Under the pieces are notes generated by a model. The model had not been told where the DNA came from and ran no database searches. It saw only the letters and a list, made by a program, of their open reading frames with translations. A program made the translations under genes and the position numbers. A stretch of DNA of 64,000 nt from Klebsormidium nitens. Lineage: Eukaryota > Streptophyta > Klebsormidiophyceae > Klebsormidiales > Klebsormidiaceae. Position 1 is the stretch's first letter; every line of letters begins with the position of its first letter. The DNA lies in assembly GCA_000708835.1 (NCBI GenBank), contig DF236962.1, positions 124,001-188,000 on the forward strand, in the 5' to 3' direction. Shown here piece after piece: positions 56,597 to 64,000 of the stretch.

Positions 56597-59314
56597 TCAA
56601 CGTAGCGACCGAGCGGCTGGAAGTGAGCTCGCGACCCCGTCGTCCTCTAATCCTCGAGATCCAGAAGCTCCCGTCACTGCCTGGTTCTCGTGATCTGATA
56701 CTCCCACCAACTTCTGGACATAAGACTCGCGCTCCGCCTCTGTTAATGGGGGCAGCTCAATGGACAGTTGGATGATCTTCTGAAGGAAACGCCTCGACTC
56801 ATCCCGGCTGACTTCAGACAATCTGGAGGCCCCAGTAACGCCCTTGAAGTGGTTATATATAGCGCGGGTCGTCATCTCGAGGTCGAGCCCGAAAATCGTA
56901 TATATACCCAGGTCCTTGTTATCGCAGCCGCCCAGGACGATGTTGACGGCCTCCAAAACGGACACAACCGCATCGTCCTGCGAACGATCCAGGTCGTCGA
57001 TGAAGACTATCACCTTGGTCCTTTCAGAGCCCACGCAACGCCCCAGGAATTGGAGATCCTGGATAACCCTGTTCTGGTAGCCCACATACCCCAGGTGCTC
57101 AGTGGTCGGCGAGACGACGTACCCCGCAATCTGCTGGCTGACCGGCTTGAAGATGGCGTACATCCTCCAAACGAAGAACGCCAGCCAGCCCACCACACCG
57201 AAAGCGACCAAGCTTCCGTACAGCGCGTCACTGGTCCTTGCTTTGGCGCTCTTTAGGGACGTGGGGACACCCAGTGCGACTACGAGAGCGGCAGCCAGCG
57301 AGCTCAAGAGGAGCGAGACAATATTGACAATCAACTCGCTCTTCCGTTTCTCGAAAGCATAAGCGGCATAAGCCCAGAGCCGCCAGCCCCAGCTAAGCCG
57401 TCCTTCGATTGCCCGCCCCACCTCGACTGCAAGCCCGGCCCAGATCTCCTTGGAATCCCGGTGGAGCCAGGCCTTGAACCACACCACAATCATTCTCGAC
57501 TTGACCTTCCTCTCCAGTAACTTCATTGCGGTCGACTTGCCCTTGCCCCAGACCCCATGGAACGCCATAGTGACTGGCGCCTTCGTGCCCTTGTCTAAGA
57601 GAAAGCCCGCCACAGCTTCGCACGTACCCGTGGTGTTGATGAGGTCTGCGTTGCTCGGATTGTCGCTAAGGGTGTCGCTAGGTGGGGCAAGGGAGCGACA
57701 CCCTTTCAAATTGAGTACCTTGAGCATATTGTTCTTTCCCTGGGGTAATTGAAGCTCCCGGATGCTCGTGCAGTCGCCCAGGTCAAGCTTCCGGAGGTTG
57801 GTCAGGGCTGCCAGGCCACGGAGCGCCGTCAGCTTGCGGCACTCCCTTAAGTCCAGGGTTTGGAGCTCCAGGCACTCGCTCAGGTCCGGAACCGACGTCA
57901 GCGCCCAACACTTCCTCAGGGACAGCGTCCGGAGCGCCGCGCACCCGCTCAGGTCTAAGACTGCCGTCAGCTCAACGCACTCGCTCAAGTCCAGCGTTTG
58001 GAGCATTGAGCACCCTCTTAGGTCCAAGGCCGCCGTCAGCGCCATACACCCACTCAGGTTCAGAAACTGGAGCGCCGAGCACTTGCTCAGGCCCGGGATT
58101 GCCGTTACCGCCAAACACCCCCACAAGGACAGCGTCTGGAGCGCCGTAAACCCACTCAGGTCCGGAATTTGCGTCAGCTTGCGGCACTCCCTTAAGTTCA
58201 GCGTCTGGAGCGCCAAGCACTCACTCAGAACCGGGGCCGCCGTCATCCCCGAACAACCCCACAAGGACAGCGTCTGGAGCGCCGCAAATCCGCTCAGGTC
58301 CGGAATCTCCGTCAGTTTGAGGCACTCCCTCAAGTTCAGCTTCTGGAGCGCCGAGCACCCTCTCAGATCTGGGGCCACCGTCAGATTGTCGCACAGGCTC
58401 AAGTTCAGCGTCTGGAGTGCCGAGCACCTGCTCAGATTCGGGGCCGCCGTCAGCTCAACGCAACCGCTCAAATCCAGCATCTGGAGCACCGAGCACCCGC
58501 TCAGGTCCAAGGCTGCCGTCAGTGCCAAACATTCCCTCAAGTTCAGGGTCTGGAGCGCCGAGCACCTGCTCAGTCCCGGGATTGCTGTCAGTGCCCGACA
58601 CTCACTCAAGTTCAGCGTCCGCAAAATTGAGCACCCGCTCAGGTCCGGGGCTGCCGTCAGCGCCGAACACCCCCACAAGGACAGCGTTTGGAGAGTCGCG
58701 CACCCGCTCAGGTCGGTGACCTCCGTCAGCTTGCTGCACTCGCTCAAGTCCAGCGTCCGGAGCGCCAAGCACCCTCCCAGATCCGGGGCCGCCGTCAAGT
58801 TGTCGCACAGGCTCAAGTCCAGGGTCTGGAGCCCCGAAAACCTGCTCAGGTCTGGGGCCGCCATTAGCGCCTGGCACCGGCTCAATTCCAGCGTCTGGAG
58901 CGCCGAGCACCCGCTCAGGCCTGAGGTTTCTGTGAGCGCCTTGCACCACCCCAAGTCCAGCGTCTGGAGGGTCGAGCACCCGCGCAGATCCGGAACCGCC
59001 GTCAGCTTGCGGCACTGCCTCATATCTAGCGTCTGGAGCGCCGAGCACCCACTCAGGTCCGGGGGTTGCGTTAGAGCCTCGCACCAGCTCAAATCCAGCG
59101 TTCGAAGCGCCAAGCACCCGCTCAGGTCCGGGGGTTCCGTCAGCGCCTCGCACCAGCTCAAGTTCAGCGTCTGAAGCGCCGAGCACCCGCTCAGGCTCCC
59201 AAGTCTTGTCAATCTCTTGCACTTTTTAAGGTCTATGAGGCGGTAAGCAATGCCAGTGGAGGTCAAATCCAGTTCCGTGAGGTCAGCATCGTGTATCTGC
59301 AGACATGGACACAT
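56597..59314 (-). CDS. Leucine-rich-repeat / KAP P-loop NTPase with two membrane segments
   Basis: A 905-codon frame. Residues 41-500 are 20 contiguous 23-residue repeats of form LSGCSALQTLDLSxCxxLTxxPD, the Cys-containing LRR type common in plant resistance proteins, with partial repeats on either side. Next comes a KAP-family NTPase: Walker A HGVWGKGKST (586-595), the family motif VVWFKAW (610-616), two hydrophobic segments (about 661-683 and 698-717) between the Walker motifs as usual for the family, Walker B VIVFIDDLDR (768-777), and FLQKIIQLSIELPPLTE. KAP NTPases include animal Kidins220/ARMS (ankyrin repeats plus KAP) and the phage-exclusion protein PifA; they are membrane-associated. 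An LRR front end suggests ligand or partner sensing, by inference. The frame begins with CTGCAG|ATA at 59296, a plausible acceptor, so an upstream exon may exist. The frame ends at a TGA in the middle of apparently homologous sequence. Confidence 0.85.
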   Translation of the reverse strand: MCPCLQIHDADLTELDLTSTGIAYRLIDLKKCKRLTRLGSLSGCSALQTLNLSWCEALTEPPDLSGCLALRTLDLSWCEALTQPPDLSGCSALQTLDMRQCRKLTAVPDLRGCSTLQTLDLGWCKALTETSGLSGCSALQTLELSRCQALMAAPDLSRFSGLQTLDLSLCDNLTAAPDLGGCLALRTLDLSECSKLTEVTDLSGCATLQTLSLWGCSALTAAPDLSGCSILRTLNLSECRALTAIPGLSRCSALQTLNLRECLALTAALDLSGCSVLQMLDLSGCVELTAAPNLSRCSALQTLNLSLCDNLTVAPDLRGCSALQKLNLRECLKLTEIPDLSGFAALQTLSLWGCSGMTAAPVLSECLALQTLNLRECRKLTQIPDLSGFTALQTLSLWGCLAVTAIPGLSKCSALQFLNLSGCMALTAALDLRGCSMLQTLDLSECVELTAVLDLSGCAALRTLSLRKCWALTSVPDLSECLELQTLDLRECRKLTALRGLAALTNLRKLDLGDCTSIRELQLPQGKNNMLKVLNLKGCRSLAPPSDTLSDNPSNADLINTTGTCEAVAGFLLDKGTKAPVTMAFHGVWGKGKSTAMKLLERKVKSRMIVVWFKAWLHRDSKEIWAGLAVEVGRAIEGRLSWGWRLWAYAAYAFEKRKSELIVNIVSLLLSSLAAALVVALGVPTSLKSAKARTSDALYGSLVAFGVVGWLAFFVWRMYAIFKPVSQQIAGYVVSPTTEHLGYVGYQNRVIQDLQFLGRCVGSERTKVIVFIDDLDRSQDDAVVSVLEAVNIVLGGCDNKDLGIYTIFGLDLEMTTRAIYNHFKGVTGASRLSEVSRDESRRFLQKIIQLSIELPPLTEAERESYVQKLVGVSDHENQAVTGASGSRGLEDDGVASSLPAARSLR
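57815..59194 (-). repeat. 20 tandem 69-bp units encoding the LRR array
   Basis: The DNA is a perfect 69-base period array with no insertion or deletion over 20 units, although individual units differ at many bases. Hallmark codons give Leu at repeat positions 1, 7, 10 and 12, and Cys in most units at positions 4 and 15. Confidence 0.93.
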
Positions 59315-61970
59315 GCATGTGATTTACCTTTCATATGTCAACTGTTGCTCCCAACATGTCTTACAGGGCCTGAAATATTCGGCAACCATCCTTTAAATGC
59401 CAAAGCACACTGGCTGTCCCTCAAACCCCAGGCATTCTTTCTTAGGCGTCGTAGCCAATTTAAATGCCGCCACAGACTACTGTTTGCTTTGAGAAGAACA
59501 GATATCAGACACGCTAAGACCTGCATTATACTTGCAAACAGAAGCCAAACAACCCTGTGCACAGCACAGAGGGCAAACACGTGTAAAGACAAGGAAGTTC
59601 TGAGCAGGCTGAAAGGCTGACAAGTGCAATCTTTTGAGTGGACACGCTTACGGCACAACTTACTGAAGACATTTCAGGATTAGATTAAAAGAAAACGTCG
59701 AAGGCATGGATGTTACGGAGCTGATCAAAATGGATACACGAGTTGCATACATTGACTGCATTTCACACTGCTTACGAATCCATGCAGTTTGGCAGTTGAT
59801 TCTACAACTTCAAGAGCCGCACTGCCAATGCAGGATGAGAAGACGCACCTCAAGATGGTCCTCCGCCATTGTTGCCCACAACCAGAGGATAGAGTAAGCA
59901 GCGTGGCACGTCCTCAGCTAGCAATAGAGGCCCAATATTGGCCCTTCACGGGTCAGCTAAGCTGGCCCTGGCAAAATATGAGAACAAAAACCCGGAAACA
60001 TGCCGTTGCAAAGCAGGCGGGTAAATATCAAGGACCCCGTGAGAAGCTGCGGAACACAAGCCGGCCCTGCCCTCGCGGATCCAGCTCGCCTGCGTCTCCT
60101 GTCAATGAGAGACCGTCAAAGACGTTTTTGAAAGAGAGTAGAGCCTAGAGATTGAAGTAGGAAGGACAATGTCCTAGTACAAGGTAGGTAGTAGGCAGAG
60201 AGGACATTGTCATGTTGACATTCATCATGATGAGCCGACACACTTTAAAGAGGGCGTCTTGGGACCCGTCACGTCTCGGCGTCGGGCGACCGGATACCGC
60301 GAAAATGGGCAAAGTGGTCGCTGAGGCAGATTTCGATGATGCATTGTAGTCCGTCCGATGAGGTTTTCCCTCTGGACTCAGATGCCACTAGTGCGCTTTG
60401 AAATCTGACGCCCTTTACATCGGTAGGTCAATCGATTTTTCCTTCGGCCCGTCGCTTATAAGTGGTCGGGAAGTCAGCAAAAGCGGGGACTTTGAGGGGC
60501 AAGAGTGCTCGGTGTGATGCAATAACTGTATGAAGTTAGGTATTAGATGACTAGGTTACCGGTACTTGTTGTCCGGCCTGTACCATCATGATTGCATGAC
60601 CGGACTCCGGTACTGAATTCCAAATGGAGGTATTAGGTAATATGCAGTTAGGCTGCAAGGAAGCGTCACACGCCGCCACTGGCCCACATCTTGGGATGGC
60701 GCAGCCTGCCGAAAGCCCGCCAGCAAACTTGCCTCTTCAATTTTTCCAACTGAGGAGAAGACGGTCGGGGGCCGGCCAGACATGACGGAGCCGTTGTGCC
60801 AAACTTAATCCTGTCTCAATTAAGGTACCCATCACCTGTGTGCATCAGTGCATCAATGGGGGAATGATTGAGGGGAAGAAAGATAAGCTCGAGTACGTCA
60901 GCGGCTACACGAAGATCGACCTTGAACAAATGGGTGGCCTGCAGGCCCCAAAATAAATACTCGAGGCTGGGGCTAACACGTCGCAACGTCGAAAGGACGG
61001 GGGAATTAGAAAAGTATGTCTGCAAGCAGCTAGGAACTAGCTTGCTGACATCAGCCAAAAGCTGGGAGCCATCTTGACCATACATGCATCGTCTGCATCA
61101 CGATCAGGTTCGTGTACTGATATTGCCATTAGTGTGAGTCGATGTGCGTGATGTTGCACTCCCGTTGCAGTACCGATTCACCGATTAGTCGGATAGAATT
61201 CGAAATGGAGCCGTTATATATACAGAGCATCCGAAAAACTTCTTCAAGACAAGCATATTTAACCGGCGAGCTGTAAGAGAAGCAAACGGCCAGTCCTTTT
61301 GTGAACTAATTAAGGTTTTCCTCTCCTGCCAGAATGATTGGTACCGGTACGCTTCAAGGCTACGGTTGAAGCTCTATACAAAGCGCCGAGAATCAGAGGG
61401 GGCGATTGTGAGACAGGCAACCTTGAAATCTTAACACCCAAGAAGGCCCGGCAGGCGAAGCCCGGCCATACTACAAAACAATACTAAGGAATCGAAAAGG
61501 TCTGAATGAATATTGTGCTGAAAGACAGGGAACGCTCGGGACTTTGTCACGAACTGTAGCAATCATCTATATAAATGCTGAGCTGCTCACTTCTCAATGC
61601 AGAGCACTCGCAAAGAGCATGTAAGATGCTATATATTCGTGAAGCAAGTAATGGAAACCTGCCAAACGGCTTATCATGAGGATGCATTTCGAATCGTTCA
61701 ATCTTCGTCGGGGCACGTCGAAGGTAGGCTCGAGTCCACTGATTACGAAGCTGGCACTGACTGGCTGGCTTCTTTGATATGAATCTGCCAGCTTCTAGGA
61801 GGCGACTGGCATTCAAGACTGGGTTTCACAAGCATCCGGCCGGCAATCTGATTGGCTCGCACATTTAAAATGGGTACACGTGTACAAGATCTTTGCCCGG
61901 CAGTTTTTCCGGACGATCCAATAGGAGGCGAGCTTGCACGAAGTATCCGAACCAAGGCTTAGCCTCTACT
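59315..61970. other. Gene-free stretch, possible 5' exon and promoter of the LRR-KAP gene
   Basis: No long coding frame, tRNA or clear repeat was found. If the acceptor at 59296 is used, the start exon and promoter of the LRR-KAP gene lie here on the minus strand. Confidence 0.4.
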
Positions 61971-62475
61971 CGGAAGCACGTGCCCTGGATCCCGACTTCT
62001 CGCGATCGCTCCTAGAATCTGCTGAATCTGGCTTGTCTGATCTGCTGGAGCCCCCAAGGAAGACAACCTCCAAACCGACCCCCACATAATGATTCCCCAA
62101 AGCTTACCCCACGAACAACGTTCTGAAATCCTCTCAGTGAATCCGCAAAAGGCCGACCAGAGCTTCCTGAGACCTCCTCCAAACCTTGTCCAATCCCTTT
62201 CCAAACCCCGTCCCGTTTCTCCTATCCCGGGACAGGCCCGGGACCTCCGACTTGGTCTTACCGTAGTGGGCTGCCCCTACCCACTCTCCCTCAGACTTGA
62301 TACCCGCCGCTTAGAGCTGGCGGCCTGTGGGGAGCGACTGTCTGTTCTACAGGGCCTCTTCGTGTCACTCTTGGGGGGTCGAGTGCGACCTGGCCGCTGA
62401 GGCAACGGTGCGCGGCCCCCCCTTATTGTTTTACCTGCGGACGACTTGCGGTTATGCGGTGTGGGCTGTTCAAGA
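61971..62475 (+). pseudogene. Decayed copy of part of VPS13B exon 8
   Basis: CGGAAGCACGTGCCCTGGA at 61971 matches 45885. Strong similarity then runs to GTGTGGGCTGTTCAAGA at about 62459, matching 46319-46335. The best block encodes GLTVVGCPYPLSLRLDTRRL against GLTIVGCPFPLSLRLDTRRL in the parent. Base changes and indels, including a frameshift before GGRVRPGR and an early TGA, show it is non-functional. It has the parent's orientation, 16 kb downstream, and carries no flanking VPS13B exons. Confidence 0.92.
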
Positions 62476-62660
62476 GAAATGCGCTGGAGCACAGTCGCGC
62501 CGGGCCATTGCGGAAGCTGCGGCGGGCGAACTGGCGGTGGTCCCAATGCCCCCAAACAACGAAGACGTGATCCCGGATCTGATCTACAACCGCGAAACCG
62601 CTTCCGCAAGGAAAAAGACAAATAGAAAACTTCTAGTGTCCCCAGGCTTAGCACGGACAA
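62476..62660 (+). other. Coding-like block of unknown origin joined to the VPS13B fragment
   Basis: An open GC-rich frame reads RRAIAEAAAGELAVVPMPPN, then EDVIPDLIYNRETASARKK. It is not part of VPS13B exon 8 and I do not recognise it. It may be a fragment of another gene captured alongside the VPS13B piece. Confidence 0.4.
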
Positions 62661-64000
62661 TCTGCCCCGTAGCAGCATTGAAACATCTCATTCGCACATG
62701 ACATTCGATCCATGCATGCAGATCTGGTACATGCTCGCTAGAACAACTCGAGTTTGCAAATAATGTAGGTTACTTGCAACTTCCCGGATATGCCTTGCAG
62801 CCGTAGCAAGCTGTCTAGAGTCGAATCCACCCGTCCCGGATCGCAGTCGGAGGTACCGTGCTTGATGACGGACCATGAGGGTAATGGCGTTAGTAAAGAA
62901 AAGGATGCTGCATTGACTGGATATGCAGGCAACAATTGCATGCATGCTTTATGGATGGACGTATGCGTACATACAAACTCAGACCCATTCAACGCCGAAC
63001 GATGAGGCATAAATACGTGCACCGTCCGTAAAAGTTTAATAAAGCGATTCAAGTCGAGTATTGTTCTCCAAATGGCTTTGCACTAACCTGTCGACTTCAA
63101 CCTACATACGTTAAGCTCTGCCGTTGAAGCTCTTTGTAAATGACCATCACCTCTGTAGCGCGTGCTAATACCGTAATTTATGGCAAAGGCTCTTTAATCA
63201 GCTCAGAAGGTGTGATGGATCGCGCCCGCGCACTTATCTCGATTAAATCTTCGCTACAACCGGTGACCTTGTATTGACAAGAGCCTACGTTTTCTATATC
63301 CATTGCTCCGAGTTCCACCCCCAAATCTTTTTTGGACGACAGCTGACGTAAAGTGATAAGGCATTGGTCGCCAACTACTAGTCCCTAGCCAGCTTGAAAG
63401 GAACTCCATACCTAGATTCACATGCTTATAAAATGCAAAGTTCTGTATGCGAAAAACTTGAATGCAGTGTGGACTCGACTGATTATCGAAAACAACTGAG
63501 TGCGCGCCGCGAGCTTAAAGATAATAAGGAGTAACACACTAGCTTGCGCTCTCGACTTTGAATCCCGTCCCCTTGACGAAGTCTTTCAAAACGACAACCA
63601 CATCCTGGAACGCGGGCCGTCCCCGAGGATCCCTGCGCGCGAGATATGTTACGATTCACATTGTAGTAGAATTTGGAAGCTCGAACAAACGAGTAAATCA
63701 TGATTGTCCATCGCTGAGAAGCGAACGTTCACAGCCCAGGCAACGACTGACGATCAGCCGCGTAAAACGGACACTGTCTTTTTCAGGTTACAAATGTGAA
63801 ACCTTTCAGCGAACTGTTCGACCAGTATTTTCCTTAAGCAGGAAGAGGACGAATTGCTGATTTGCGACATACCACTTATGGCCCTCTTAAAAACAACCGA
63901 GCACGTTCACTGCACCACAATTACCGCAAAGCAACGCAACTGGACAACCTGTTACTCAACACCGAGCCTCACCGTTTCCAACAGTTGCGTATGAGCGAAG
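62661..64000. other. No gene seen to the window edge
   Basis: AT-richer sequence without a supportable coding frame or RNA gene; only short chance ORFs. Confidence 0.4.

Noticed and set aside
57762-59174. 470-residue plus-strand open frame with a regular Ser/His/Leu/Arg repeat
   Set aside because: It is the antisense shadow of the LRR array; the 69-base period keeps the opposite strand open.

Overview
The window is nuclear DNA of a photosynthetic eukaryote. It has GC-rich exons split by short and long introns with ordinary GT/AG borders, an intron-bearing tRNA gene, a plastid-type Nudix hydrolase of the plant NUDX14 family and a plant TRF-like (TRFL) Myb protein. These sit beside a centriole/cilium gene (CEP164) and a VPS13B-type lipid-transfer protein. 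Green-lineage genes plus a flagellar apparatus point to a streptophyte (charophyte) alga such as Klebsormidium, or a plant with motile gametes. This placement is an inference from gene content; no database search was possible. Two assembly gaps (runs of N) are present, at 6766-7206 and 39298-39874.

Layout, left to right. (1) 1-4612, minus strand: NUDX14-like ADP-sugar diphosphatase, with its 3' end beyond the window. (2) 6584-6682, plus strand: tRNA-Gly(GCC) with a 28-nt intron. (3) 7861 to about 14215, minus strand: a telomere-repeat-binding-factor-like protein with an N-terminal helical region, AT-hooks, a PHD-like all-cysteine zinc finger and a C-terminal Myb/telobox domain. (4) 15445-34368, plus strand: a 22-exon CEP164 orthologue of about 2113 codons, head-to-head with (3). 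(5) 37200-54902, plus strand: a VPS13B-type bridge-like lipid-transfer protein of about 3960 codons; only its first few codons are unplaced. (6) 55721-59314, minus strand: a large protein joining about 20 perfect 23-residue leucine-rich repeats to a KAP-family P-loop NTPase with two membrane segments, interrupted by one in-frame TGA. (7) 59315-64000: mostly gene-free, holding a decayed copy of part of a VPS13B exon (61971-62475) next to a coding-like block of other origin.

The gene models for (4) and (5) were assembled by hand. Splice phases agree across every join, except one homopolymer frameshift in VPS13B at a run of 13 G.

The most unusual structural theme is repeated partial duplication across exon/intron borders in genes (4) and (5). 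Decayed copies of an exon's first 30-60 bases, with the polypyrimidine tract and often a usable AG, lie in tandem just upstream of the intact exon, and decayed copies of exon ends lie downstream. The most unusual protein is the LRR-KAP NTPase, whose layout resembles a membrane-anchored STAND-like sensor.
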